In this document: piece after piece, positions 16,861 to 25,236 of the stretch | How positions within the stretch are numbered: the first letter of the stretch is position 1 | How the letters are laid out: each line of letters begins with the position of its first letter | NCBI GenBank assembly: GCA_937907455.1 | Contig: CALESQ010000013.1 | Location: 1-64,000 of the forward strand | DNA: 64,000 nucleotides | Direction: 5' to 3' | Source: an uncultured Caldilineales bacterium | GTDB lineage: Bacteria > Chloroflexota > Anaerolineae > JAAEKA01 | Notes under the pieces: model-generated | The model's input: only the letters and a program-made list of their open reading frames with translations | What the model was told of the DNA's origin: nothing | The model's database searches: none | Position numbers and translations under genes: made by a program

Positions 16861-17538
16861 TCAGGAAAATAATGCCAGGGTGCGACGGTCCAGCCCGGCC
16901 TGTTCCAGGCAAGTGCGCAGTTGGCGCTTGGCGCGCTGGATGATCAGATACACGGCGTTGGCGGTGGTGTTCAGCTCGCGCGCCACCACTTCGGCGCTGA
17001 TGCCGTCGGCCAGACAATTCAGCACGGCCAGACGGTAGCGCTCTGACAGGCGATCCAGACAGCGCTCCACCAGGCTGCGCACTGCGCTTTGCTGGGCCTG
17101 GTGGGCGGGGTCGCCCGCGGGGGAGGAATCGGCCAGCTCGCGGCTCAGGGTGGCGGGGTCTTCGTCGGTGGGTGCATCCAGCGACTGAGCGGCTGCGCGC
17201 GTCCAGTGGGATTTGCGCAGCTCCATGGCGGCCTGGTTGCGCACAATCTGCGCGACCCACGAGGTGAACTTGCCCGCGTCGTGGAAGCTGTCCAGCAGAG
17301 CGAAGCGCCCGCGCGCCAGCTTTTCCAGCGTTTCCTGCACGAAATCCTGCGCCAGCGCAGCCAGTTCCTCCGGAGCGAAGCCAGCCAGCCGCGTTAAATC
17401 ACCCTGACGCAGCAGCAGATAGTTGTAGGCGACCACGTAGAGATAGCGCGCCAGGTCTTCGTGAGCGGTGCGTTGAGGAGAGGAGCCGCGGCTGCCCGTT
17501 AATTCCTCAATCCAGTCGGTGTTGGTGCGTGTGGGCAT
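16861..17538 (-). CDS. ECF-type RNA polymerase sigma factor
   Basis: A 225-residue alternative sigma factor. Region 2 is visible as ALAQDFVQETLEKLARG and FTSWVAQIVRNQAAMELRKS (core binding and -10 recognition). Region 4 is visible as DRLSERYRLAVLNCLADGIS and VVARELNTTANAVYLIIQRA (the -35 helix-turn-helix). The linker between them is longer than usual. It is first in an operon with the anti-sigma factor and divergent from the aminotransferase at 17703. Its own promoter motif could not be identified in the 164-nt intergenic region. Confidence 0.88.
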   Translation of the reverse strand: MPTRTNTDWIEELTGSRGSSPQRTAHEDLARYLYVVAYNYLLLRQGDLTRLAGFAPEELAALAQDFVQETLEKLARGRFALLDSFHDAGKFTSWVAQIVRNQAAMELRKSHWTRAAAQSLDAPTDEDPATLSRELADSSPAGDPAHQAQQSAVRSLVERCLDRLSERYRLAVLNCLADGISAEVVARELNTTANAVYLIIQRAKRQLRTCLEQAGLDRRTLALFS

Positions 17539-17702
17539 AGTTGTTTCAATATCAGCATCAGCAGCAAAGGGAGATTGCCTGACAGGTTGTGTAGAGGAGG
17601 TGCATCTGTGGAGTAGAACCTTGTACTCAATGGCCCTCGAAAGCTCCTTGGGCCAAAGTTTCTCCAGCTAAGTTTTGAACTTTTGCACAGGAAGGCGACA
17701 TC

Positions 17703-19073
17703 ATGACCCAACTCAACGGCACCCAGCGCGCCAACGGCGCATCCGATCACGATTTTTCAATCTTTGCGCACAGCATCGCCAGCTTTCAGCGAGTGCATGG
17801 TAAGCATCCGGGCGAACGCTCTGCAGGGTTCTATCAATGGCAGGAAAGCCGTCGTCGCCAGGGCGTTTGGTTCTATTCCCGTTCTCTCAACCGCGAGCCG
17901 GGGCCGACTACGGATATTCGCTCTGACAGCGGTCAGCCCTTCGCTGGTATCAACTTTGCGTCGCAGGACTATCTGGGGCTGGCCGGTCATCCGGCTGTGG
18001 CTGAGGCGGCCATTGCTGCATTGCATAATTTCGGCCCGCACAGCGCGGGGTCCCCCACGTTATGCGGCAATACCGCACTTTCCTTGCAACTGGAGCAGGA
18101 AATCGGGGAAACGCTGCACATGCCGAAAGTGGCGCTCTTTCCCACCGGCTGGGGCGCAGGATTTGGCGCGATCACGGGGCTGGTGCGCCCTTACGACCAT
18201 GTTGTGATGGACAAGCTGGCTCATGCCTGCTTGCAGCAAGGCGCTGCCGCAGCTACGAAGAACGTTCACCGCACCGAGCATTTGAATGTGACGGCGATTC
18301 GCGACCAGTTGCAGCGCATTCGTCAGGAGGACAACCAAAACCTGATCCCGGTGGTGACGGAAGGACTGTTCTCAATGGATGCGGACGCCCCGGACCTCAA
18401 GGCTATTCAGGATGCCTGTCACGAATTCGACGCGGTGCTGCTGGTGGATATTGCCCATGACTTTGGCGCGCTGGGGCCGGGCGGAACAGGCGCATTGGGA
18501 TTGCAGGCGATGCTTGGTCAGGTGGATTTGGTCATGGGGAGTTTTTCCAAGACCTTTGCATCGAACGGTGGCTTTGTGGCGACCCATCACCCGGCCATCA
18601 AGCAATATCTGAAGTTTTACGGCGGCCCACACATATTTTCCAATGCGTTGTCACCAATGCAGTGTGCGGTTGTCAGCGAGGCGTTGCGCATTGTGCGGTC
18701 GGCAGAAGGCGACAGGCTGCGGGATCAACTGATGCAGGTAGCCACTACATTGCGCGCCGGTCTGCATGAGCAGGGAATTACCTGTCTGGGCGTTCCTTCG
18801 CCGATCACGCCTGTGGTTATCGGTGAAGAACGAGTGGCCGCAGTGGCTGCAAAGATGATCAGTGACCGCGGCGTGCTGGCGAATCTGGTAGAGTATCCGG
18901 CTGTACCGCTGGGCAAAGCGCGCTTCCGTATGCAGGCGATGGCAACGCACACGGTGGCGCAAGCGCAGCAGGCCGCGGATGTCGTCGCCGGCGCGGTGCG
19001 TTTTGCGGAGTCGTTGTTTGGCAGTCCCGTGACTGAGCGCCCGCAGGAGCGGGAGTTAGTCACAGTGCGCTGA
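17703..19073 (+). CDS. alpha-oxoamine synthase (PLP, fold type I; KBL/BioF/SPT-like)
   Basis: A 456-residue PLP enzyme of the family that condenses an amino acid with an acyl-CoA with loss of CO2. NFASQDYLGLAGHP, SAGSPTLCGN, the substrate loop VTEGLFSMDADAPDL, the DIAHDFGALGPGG Asp/His pair and the PLP lysine in GSFSKTFASNGG (near residue 283) are all present. It is longer at the N-terminus (about 60 extra residues) than BioF. Biotin, aminoketobutyrate or sphingolipid roles cannot be told apart because no bio, tdh or sphingolipid genes are adjacent. SFSKTFASNGGFV and the PTGWGAGFGAI region look closer to the serine palmitoyltransferase-like branch, as a guess. An aggaagg ribosome binding site (17689-17695) fixes the start. 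Confidence 0.85.
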   Translation: MTQLNGTQRANGASDHDFSIFAHSIASFQRVHGKHPGERSAGFYQWQESRRRQGVWFYSRSLNREPGPTTDIRSDSGQPFAGINFASQDYLGLAGHPAVAEAAIAALHNFGPHSAGSPTLCGNTALSLQLEQEIGETLHMPKVALFPTGWGAGFGAITGLVRPYDHVVMDKLAHACLQQGAAAATKNVHRTEHLNVTAIRDQLQRIRQEDNQNLIPVVTEGLFSMDADAPDLKAIQDACHEFDAVLLVDIAHDFGALGPGGTGALGLQAMLGQVDLVMGSFSKTFASNGGFVATHHPAIKQYLKFYGGPHIFSNALSPMQCAVVSEALRIVRSAEGDRLRDQLMQVATTLRAGLHEQGITCLGVPSPITPVVIGEERVAAVAAKMISDRGVLANLVEYPAVPLGKARFRMQAMATHTVAQAQQAADVVAGAVRFAESLFGSPVTERPQERELVTVR

Positions 19074-19274
19074 AAAACAGGTCCTTGTCCTGGTTGTCCT
19101 GACAGTGAACGCGACCGGAATGCTTGTCCGGCGCGATTGTAACACAGCGAGTTGGATTGTCAAGCGAAAGTTGATAATTTGCACCGACAGATTACGGCAA
19201 CGAGGCGCATCTATCTGTATGGAGCAAGTAACCCAAACTGGCCAAGTGGCCCTGATTGATCTAAGGAGGTCACC

Positions 19275-20390
19275 ATGACATCGCACATCCATCCTTTCAT
19301 TCGTCGTTTTGGCTGGTTGATGGCCGCAGCCGCGCTGCTGCTGGCCGCCATTGTCGTGTGGTTACCCACCACCGCGCAGGCACAGGCGCGCTGCGCCCTG
19401 GCTCCCCGCTTGCGGGTGGGCGATGCAGTTGAGGTGATCGGCACACGCGCCAACCGTCTGCGCAGCGGCGCGGGCTTGAGCTACTCCGTGCTGTCCCTGC
19501 GCCTGCAACCAGACACAGTGTGGTATGTACAGCGCGGCCCGGTTTGTGCGGATGGCATCAACTGGTACGAGGTAGCCGCCTACGATGTAGCCGGCTGGAC
19601 TGCCGAAGGCGAAGCGGGCGAGGGCTATTACCTGCAACGCACCGACTTACGGCCGCAGGAAGGATGCTATTCTGATCGGCTGGCGGTGGGAATACGCGTG
19701 ATGGTGGGTGACACTCAACGCCAGCGCGTGCGCCCGCGGCCCAGCACGCTCGCTCCCGTGAGCGCCTGGCTCTCCCCCGGCGTGCCGGTAACGATCCTGG
19801 ACGGCCCGCGCTGTGCCAATGGCTGGGTGTGGTGGTACATCAGCGGCGATAACAGCCGTGTGGTGGGCTGGACGCCGGAAGGTGCCAACCGCACGACGCC
19901 CTGGCTGGTACCAGCACCAACCTCCACGAGCGCGGCAACTGCTGCACAGCCGACCCTGACCGGTGCGTGGGTGTCCAGTCTCGCGGGCAACGGCCTGGCG
20001 GCCTTAACCTTCTCGCCCGACAAGGAGGTAGTGACCATGGCTTTCAGCGAGTTCAGCGTGGACACCGCCGCCGAAACCAGCATCAGCCGCAGCGAGCAGA
20101 TCAAGCTGCCGGTGAACAGCACCAGCCGCGGCTACCTGGCCGATGTGAGTTTGCAGGGCACGGCCTATTGCGATCCGGGCAGCCAGGCGAGCGTGACGGT
20201 GCAGGTGGGGAGCAAATCCAAGGTGATCGCGTGTTCAACCCTGGATGCCTTCACCGAAACCCTGCAAGTTCCCTTCAGCGCAGCAGAGCAGGTGACTGTC
20301 ATGCTGACGGTGCAGGCAGACAAGCAGAACAACGATGCCTATGCCGTGGCCGCGCTGGACATTGTCGAAGTGACGGTGAAGAGACGATAG
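19275..20390 (+). CDS. secreted protein with two bacterial SH3-like domains
   Basis: A 371-residue protein with a signal peptide (membrane helix about residues 13-33, cleavage near AQAQA). Two SH3b-type repeats follow, at about 52-110 (RANRLRSGAGLSYSVLSL...GINWYEVAAYDVAGW) and 136-200 (QRQRVRPRPSTLAPVSAWL...GWVWWYISGDNSRVVGW). Paired cysteines bracket each repeat. A Thr/Ala linker leads to a beta-sandwich-like C-terminal domain. Such proteins usually bind the cell wall or are surface-displayed. A perfect aaggaggt ribosome binding site at 19262-19269 suggests strong translation. Confidence 0.8.
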   Translation: MTSHIHPFIRRFGWLMAAAALLLAAIVVWLPTTAQAQARCALAPRLRVGDAVEVIGTRANRLRSGAGLSYSVLSLRLQPDTVWYVQRGPVCADGINWYEVAAYDVAGWTAEGEAGEGYYLQRTDLRPQEGCYSDRLAVGIRVMVGDTQRQRVRPRPSTLAPVSAWLSPGVPVTILDGPRCANGWVWWYISGDNSRVVGWTPEGANRTTPWLVPAPTSTSAATAAQPTLTGAWVSSLAGNGLAALTFSPDKEVVTMAFSEFSVDTAAETSISRSEQIKLPVNSTSRGYLADVSLQGTAYCDPGSQASVTVQVGSKSKVIACSTLDAFTETLQVPFSAAEQVTVMLTVQADKQNNDAYAVAALDIVEVTVKRR

Positions 20391-20446
20391 GTATCACAAT
20401 CACCTCAGCGATTCATAGCCGGTGTTTAATGCAAGGAGATTGGATC

Positions 20447-20505
20447 ATGGTTTCTCTTTCTCATACGCTTTGCTGATGGCTCGCAAGCAAAGCAGTACTC
20501 CCTAA
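20447..20505 (+). other. two overlapping nine-codon ORFs with a strong ribosome binding site
   Basis: In the gap after the SH3 protein gene, aaggag (20433-20438) precedes ATG 20447, which encodes MVSLSHTLC. Its TGA overlaps the ATG of a second frame (20476-20505) that encodes MARKQSSTP. The coupling geometry is good, but both are too short to prove by sequence alone. They could be a degraded gene end. Confidence 0.25.
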
Positions 20506-20608
20506 TGTTTATCGGCTTCATTCAATGGTTTGTATACCACACGATTTTTCATCAACGATTCTGCCTTCTCTATCACGGATGATTTTAATCTTCCACGCCA
20601 GCTTCTGC

Positions 20609-20621
20609 TATAATGCGCAGC
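20609..20621 (+). promoter_or_regulatory. -10 box for a leaderless HipA-like gene
   Basis: TATAAT at 20609-20614 is followed by 7 nt and then ATGATG at 20622. The expected transcription start coincides with the start codon. No convincing -35 was seen. Confidence 0.5.
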
Positions 20622-21419
20622 ATGATGCTGCCTACCCTACGTACAGTCACGGCCTGTCGCTATGTCACCCCCTTTCGCCAGGGCGGTTCGGTGCCGGCGC
20701 TGATCGAGGCCGACGACGAATCGCTCTATGTCACCAAGCTACACGGTGCGGCGCAAGGCCCCAAAGCGCTGATTGCCGAACTGCTGGGCGGTGAAATCGC
20801 CCGCACGCTCGGCCTCAACGTGCCGGAGCTGGTGTTCGTCACCATTCCGGCAGACCTGGCTGAGGCCGAACCACACGCCGAGATTCGCGACAGCCTGCGC
20901 GCCAGCGTAGGGCTAAACCTGGGCCTGCGCTTTTTGCCTTATGCCCTGGATTACAACCCGCGGCTAAGGCCCGCGCCCTCGCCCGCGGAAGCCTCGGCTA
21001 TCGTTTGGTTCGATGCGCTGATCACCAACGTAGATCGCACCCTGCGCAACATCAACATCCTTTGGCAAGGGCGCAAGCTCTGGCTGATTGATCACGGCGC
21101 GGCCTTTTACTTTCATCACGGCTGGCGCGACTACGAAGCGCGCAGCCAAGCGCCTTTTGCCCTGATCCGTGACCATGCCCTGTTGCCTTTCGCTGCTGAG
21201 ATCAGCGCTGCTGGGGCAGCTTTGCAGTCCCGGCTGAGCGCCGAACGTCTGGCCGCCATCGCCGGGTTGATCCCCGATGCCTGGCTGCAAGGCGATCACC
21301 CCTTTGCCGCGCCCGCAGCAGCACGCCGGGCCTATGCCGAATGGCTGGCCGCACGGCTGGCCGCGGCCTCGCTTTTCACCGCCCAAGCAGAGAGCGCCTA
21401 CCATGCCCAATCCGTATGA
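20622..21419 (+). CDS. HipA-like kinase family protein
   Basis: A 265-residue protein related to the kinase core of HipA (HipA_2 type). It has an early beta-strand region with the VTKLHGAAQGPKALIAELLG lysine, a GLNVPELVFV segment, the catalytic-like WFDALITNVDRTLRNINILW (D...N pair) and LWLIDHGAAFYFHH (metal-binding Asp). True HipA toxins phosphorylate glutamyl-tRNA synthetase; this shorter version has no HipB partner and its target is unknown. The downstream DUF3037 gene overlaps it by 17 nt, a pairing I recall from other bacteria. The start at 20622 is chosen from the -10 box 7 nt upstream. An ATG at 20613 lies inside that box. Confidence 0.82.
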   Translation: MMLPTLRTVTACRYVTPFRQGGSVPALIEADDESLYVTKLHGAAQGPKALIAELLGGEIARTLGLNVPELVFVTIPADLAEAEPHAEIRDSLRASVGLNLGLRFLPYALDYNPRLRPAPSPAEASAIVWFDALITNVDRTLRNINILWQGRKLWLIDHGAAFYFHHGWRDYEARSQAPFALIRDHALLPFAAEISAAGAALQSRLSAERLAAIAGLIPDAWLQGDHPFAAPAAARRAYAEWLAARLAAASLFTAQAESAYHAQSV

Positions 21420-21789
21420 GTATGCTGTGTTGCGCATCGTCCCGCGCGTGGAACGAGAAGAGTTCATCAACGCCGGCGTGCTGCTCTACTGCCGTGCCGC
21501 ACGCTTTCTGCATGTGCGCACCCACCTGGCCGTAGAACGACTGCGCGCCCTGGGGCCGCTGCCTGATCCCGCGGCGCTGCAAGCAGAGCTGGATTTCTAC
21601 GCCGCAGTGTGCGCCGGCAGCAACGAAACCGGCGCACTGGCCGCGCTCAACCAGGCAGAGCGTTTTCGCTGGCTTGCCAGCCCGCGCGATACCATGATCC
21701 AGCTTTCTGCCACCCACGCCGGGCTTTGCGAAGATCCCCAAACTGCGCTGGATGATTTATTCATGCGCCTGGTGTGGCCGCCCGAATGA
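21403..21789 (+). CDS. DUF3037 family protein
   Basis: A 128-residue cytoplasmic protein that begins YEYAVLRIVPRVEREEFINAGVLLY, the diagnostic opening of DUF3037. A helical middle and the C-terminal LDDLFMRLVWPPE follow. It overlaps the end of the HipA-like kinase gene by 17 nt, so it is almost certainly co-translated. Family function is not established; constant pairing with HipA-like kinases suggests it modulates or is modified by them. Confidence 0.85.
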   Translation: MPNPYEYAVLRIVPRVEREEFINAGVLLYCRAARFLHVRTHLAVERLRALGPLPDPAALQAELDFYAAVCAGSNETGALAALNQAERFRWLASPRDTMIQLSATHAGLCEDPQTALDDLFMRLVWPPE

Positions 21790-21872
21790 TGGCGCGCCCC
21801 AGCACCTCACGCCTAAAACCCATGCAGGTGTTCACCGGGGGAGACAGCTAGCTCTGCTGCCACCTCGTCTGC

Positions 21873-24293
21873 TTAAAATAACGGGGGTTCAACGTCGGCC
21901 ACACCCTGTAGCCGCGCCTGTTCGCGCGGGGTGAGGGGACGCCGCGCGGCACGGCGCTGCGCCCGGGCCTCAGCCCGATACCGTGCGGCCAGGTGTGGCG
22001 CGCCCAGGCGCTCGGCGCACTCAGCCAGCCGCATCTGCACCAGCGCCATCTCGATGGCATCTTGCTGCGCCTGAAAGCGCGCCAGGGCCTGCTCCAGCCA
22101 GGGCTGCGCCGCCGCCGCATCTGCGGCATCCAGCGCCAATTCCCCCAGCAAAAACAGCGGATCAGCCAAATAGTGATCATCTCCCAACGCGACAAAAAGC
22201 TGCAACGAAGCCTGCGCCAACCCCTGAGAGCGCCCATGTTCGCCCGCCTCACGCAACGCATCGGCCAAATTACAATCCACGAAAGCACGCAGCCACCCCG
22301 TCTCACCGGCGGCGGCCACAGCTACATCAGCGCGACCCAGCCAATGCAGCGCCGCAGGTACATCCAACACGTCCAGATAGATGATGCCAATGTGTGCCCA
22401 CGCCTGCGCCGGATCCGCTGTGGGATCGGCAGCAACGCTGTCGTGCAGCCAGGCAATGGCCTGGGCATAGTCGCCGCTCATATAGGCAACAAGGCCCATG
22501 TTGTGCAGCGTAGTGGCAATACCCAGCGCATCATTGAGTTGCCGCCGCAGTGCCAGCCCCTCTTCATGGCAACGCAGGCTGGCGGCGCGGTCGTTCAGCG
22601 CCAGGTAGATCGAAGCCAGGCCGTTGAGTGCCCGCGCCCGCGCCGCAAAATCAGGTGTGATCAGCCCCAGCGCGGCCTCCAGCAGGCTTTGCCCCAGGGT
22701 AAAAAGACCACGGCGATACCAAAACCACCACAGATGGCCCGCCAGCGCAATCGCGGTTGCTCCATCGCCCTGGGCCAGCGCCCAACGCAGCGCAGCCAGA
22801 CAGTTGGCGTGATCGGCCAGCCCCTGCTGCATCCACGCAAGCTGATCGTCACCCAGCAGCCCGCTAAACAGCTCGCTGCTCCGGGCCCTGAAGAAGTGAG
22901 CCTGTGCAGCCTGTACTGCGGGCAAGGCATCAGCCGCCACCAGTTGCTCGACAGCATAAGCGCGCAGGGTCTCCAGCAGCATCACACGGCCCTCGTACAC
23001 AGTCACCAACTGCGCGCGGGCCAGCTCAGCCAGAACGCCCGCATCTGCCGCGGCCACAGCCAATGCGGCTGCTTCGCTGCATCCGCCGGTGAACACCCCC
23101 AGGTGATGAAACGCCGTTTGCGTCGCGGCAGACAGCCGCCGTACACTCCAATCAATGGCTGCGTGCAGGGTGCGATGGCGTTCGGCCACGTTGCGCTTGC
23201 TTTGGCTGAGCCAGGTGGAGGAAAGCTGGGCATTGCCGCGCAAAGCCAGCAGTTGCTGGGCCATCTCTGCTGGGGCCAACTCGCGCAGGCGCACCGCGGC
23301 CAGTTCCAACGCCAGGGGCAGCCCATCCAGCGCCACACACAGCGTCGCCAACGGCAACAGGTTTTCCTGATCCAGCACAAAGCCAGGATCTGCCGCGCGC
23401 ACGCGCGCCAGCAGCAATTGCAACGCCGGACTTTGCCCCCACACCGCCAGGTCCGGCGGCGTAGCCAGATCAGGCGCGGCCAGCGGAGCCAGCGGCCATT
23501 CCTGCTCGCCGTAAAGATCGAGGGGCGTGCGGCTGGTACAGAGCAAGGTCAGTTTCGGCGCTTGTTCCAGCCAGGCGGCGAAGAGCGGCGCAGCCTCCGG
23601 CACATGCTCGCAGTTGTCCAGCACCAGCAGCAGGTGACTCAGTCGCAGCGCGTCGGCAACCGCTTCGGCAGGGCTTTGGCCGGGCTGCGGCGTGATGCCC
23701 AGCCCCCGCAGCACCGCAGGCGGTACATCCGCGGCCTCGCTTGCATCGGCCAGCGGAATGAAAGCTGCGCCATCGCGGAACCAGGGCAGGGCACGATGAG
23801 CCAGCTCCAGCGCCAGGCGGCTTTTGCCAATGCCCGGCGCTCCCAGCAGGGTGAGCAGGCGGCGGGAGGTGAGCAACTCCAGCAGCGCGGCCAACTCCGG
23901 GTCGCGCCCAATCAACGGCAGCAAAGCCGCCGGGGGACGATGTGCCGGCTCGGTTGCAGCTGGCAGCGCCTCGGGCGTTTCGCCGATCAGCTCCAGCCGC
24001 GTTTGGCGCGTGCGCATGATAGTGATCTGCTGATCGCGACGGGTTTGCCCGGCCAATGCCAAAAACTGCTCTACCAGGGCATGTTCCTGGCGCTCAAACA
24101 GCGCGGGCACAAAGAGCGCGGCAATCACCGCCAGATCAGGCAGGCGCGAGCCGTTCTCCAGCCGGGCGATCTGCTCACGGCTATAGCCCACTGCGCGGCC
24201 CATCTCATCCTGGGTGAGGCGGGCGCGCTTGCGCAGCAGACGCAACGCTTCGGGGAAAGTAGCGGGAAGCTGAGTATGGTACAAAGACGTCAC
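21873..24293 (-). CDS. XRE-STAND-TPR transcriptional regulator
   Basis: An 806-residue signal-transduction protein. Residues about 16-65 are an XRE-type helix-turn-helix (ALRLLRKRARLTQDEMGRAV, SREQIARLENGSRLPDL). Residues about 125-420 are a STAND/NB-ARC-like ATPase with P-loop LLGAPGIGKSRLALELA, Walker B LLLVLDNCEHVPEA and sensor TLLCTSRTPLDLYGEQEW. The remaining half is tetratricopeptide repeats (GLASIYLALNDRAASLRCHEEGLAL, TTLHNMGLVAYMSGDYAQAIAWL). Such AfsR/MalT-like proteins bind a ligand through the repeats, oligomerise with ATP and regulate genes. The target is unknown; the divergent lipoprotein gene at 24487 is a candidate. It converges on the DUF3037 gene. Confidence 0.88.
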   Translation of the reverse strand: MTSLYHTQLPATFPEALRLLRKRARLTQDEMGRAVGYSREQIARLENGSRLPDLAVIAALFVPALFERQEHALVEQFLALAGQTRRDQQITIMRTRQTRLELIGETPEALPAATEPAHRPPAALLPLIGRDPELAALLELLTSRRLLTLLGAPGIGKSRLALELAHRALPWFRDGAAFIPLADASEAADVPPAVLRGLGITPQPGQSPAEAVADALRLSHLLLVLDNCEHVPEAAPLFAAWLEQAPKLTLLCTSRTPLDLYGEQEWPLAPLAAPDLATPPDLAVWGQSPALQLLLARVRAADPGFVLDQENLLPLATLCVALDGLPLALELAAVRLRELAPAEMAQQLLALRGNAQLSSTWLSQSKRNVAERHRTLHAAIDWSVRRLSAATQTAFHHLGVFTGGCSEAAALAVAAADAGVLAELARAQLVTVYEGRVMLLETLRAYAVEQLVAADALPAVQAAQAHFFRARSSELFSGLLGDDQLAWMQQGLADHANCLAALRWALAQGDGATAIALAGHLWWFWYRRGLFTLGQSLLEAALGLITPDFAARARALNGLASIYLALNDRAASLRCHEEGLALRRQLNDALGIATTLHNMGLVAYMSGDYAQAIAWLHDSVAADPTADPAQAWAHIGIIYLDVLDVPAALHWLGRADVAVAAAGETGWLRAFVDCNLADALREAGEHGRSQGLAQASLQLFVALGDDHYLADPLFLLGELALDAADAAAAQPWLEQALARFQAQQDAIEMALVQMRLAECAERLGAPHLAARYRAEARAQRRAARRPLTPREQARLQGVADVEPPLF

Positions 24294-24486
24294 AAAATGT
24301 CACCACAGGGCACGTTTATGATGCTATGATAGCACACAGATCGGGCAAATGAGAAGTCCGGCAACGAAACCAGACCAAGCCACCCTCGCCCACCTACAAC
24401 CACCATGAGCCGCCAACGCCTGATCCTAGCCATCACCGTCACCGAAGTGACCACCATCACCATCACTACCCCAGGAGCGATCCCCG

Positions 24487-25128
24487 ATGACCCTACCCCG
24501 TCTTTCCCTGACCCTTTCCTTGATCCTTGTGCTGATGCTGACAGCCTGCGGCAGCCAAAATGCCCCGGCAACCCAGGCCCCCACCCAACCCGCAGCCGCC
24601 CCCGCCGCCGCCGATCCTACGGCCACACCCCAACCCGCGGCCCCGGCTGAGCCTGCGGCCACAGCCTGCGAAGACTACTTCGGGTTCTGCATCACTGCGC
24701 AAGCCAGCGGCGCGGTTGAGGCTACCGGTGCAGGCGGCTGGGCCAGCAGCAGCAACACTGATTGCACCGCTCTGGCCGCGGCTGGCGCTGCGCGCATCCT
24801 GGAGCTGCCCAATCTGCTGCCCGCGGGCGAGAACAAGATCACCGTGGCGTTGACGCGAATCGGTGCGTACACCGGGCCGGGCACCTATACCCTGGCAGCC
24901 AGCGCCACCGGCGGGGCCATGCCCGATATGTTCCCGGCGGTACGCATTGCAGACCGCGCCTTCAACAACGGCGACAGCTCGGCAGCCACCATCACCATCA
25001 ACGCCGACGGCTCCGGCTCGCTGACAGCCACCGGTCTGGTGGAGATGGACGCCATGCAGGGCGTCACCCCCGACCCCACTGCGCGCCTCGACTTCGCCAT
25101 GCAGTGGACATGCCAGGGGAACAAGTGA
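24487..25128 (+). CDS. small lipoprotein of unknown function
   Basis: A 213-residue lipoprotein with signal helix, lipobox LTAC (Cys21) and a long Ala/Pro/Gln/Thr linker (about residues 22-58). A compact beta domain follows with two cysteine pairs likely (CEDYFGFC near 60, TDC near 90, WTC near the end). No enzyme motif is visible. It follows the divergent XRE-STAND regulator. The stop codon lies in a heptamer repeat. Expected location is the outer leaflet of the cytoplasmic membrane. Confidence 0.75.
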   Translation: MTLPRLSLTLSLILVLMLTACGSQNAPATQAPTQPAAAPAAADPTATPQPAAPAEPAATACEDYFGFCITAQASGAVEATGAGGWASSSNTDCTALAAAGAARILELPNLLPAGENKITVALTRIGAYTGPGTYTLAASATGGAMPDMFPAVRIADRAFNNGDSSAATITINADGSGSLTATGLVEMDAMQGVTPDPTARLDFAMQWTCQGNK

Positions 25129-25152
25129 GAAGCGAGCAGTAAGCCGTAAGCA
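25125..25152. repeat. heptamer tandem repeat (4 units) over a stop codon
   Basis: GTGAGAA, GCGAGCA, GTAAGCC and GTAAGCA follow in register and include the stop codon of the lipoprotein gene. The GTAAGCA unit recurs at the right edge of the window. Confidence 0.65.
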
Positions 25153-25236
25153 GCCATCCATAACCCGCTTCGACCGGTTTACCCCATCAGCCTGCGGATG
25201 AAACCGCAAAGCTTATTCTCAGGAGATGCCTGCACC

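Noticed and set aside
21993..24329. 778-codon plus-strand open frame
   Set aside because: Antisense to the XRE-STAND-TPR gene; Gln/Arg-rich product typical of a GC-rich shadow frame.
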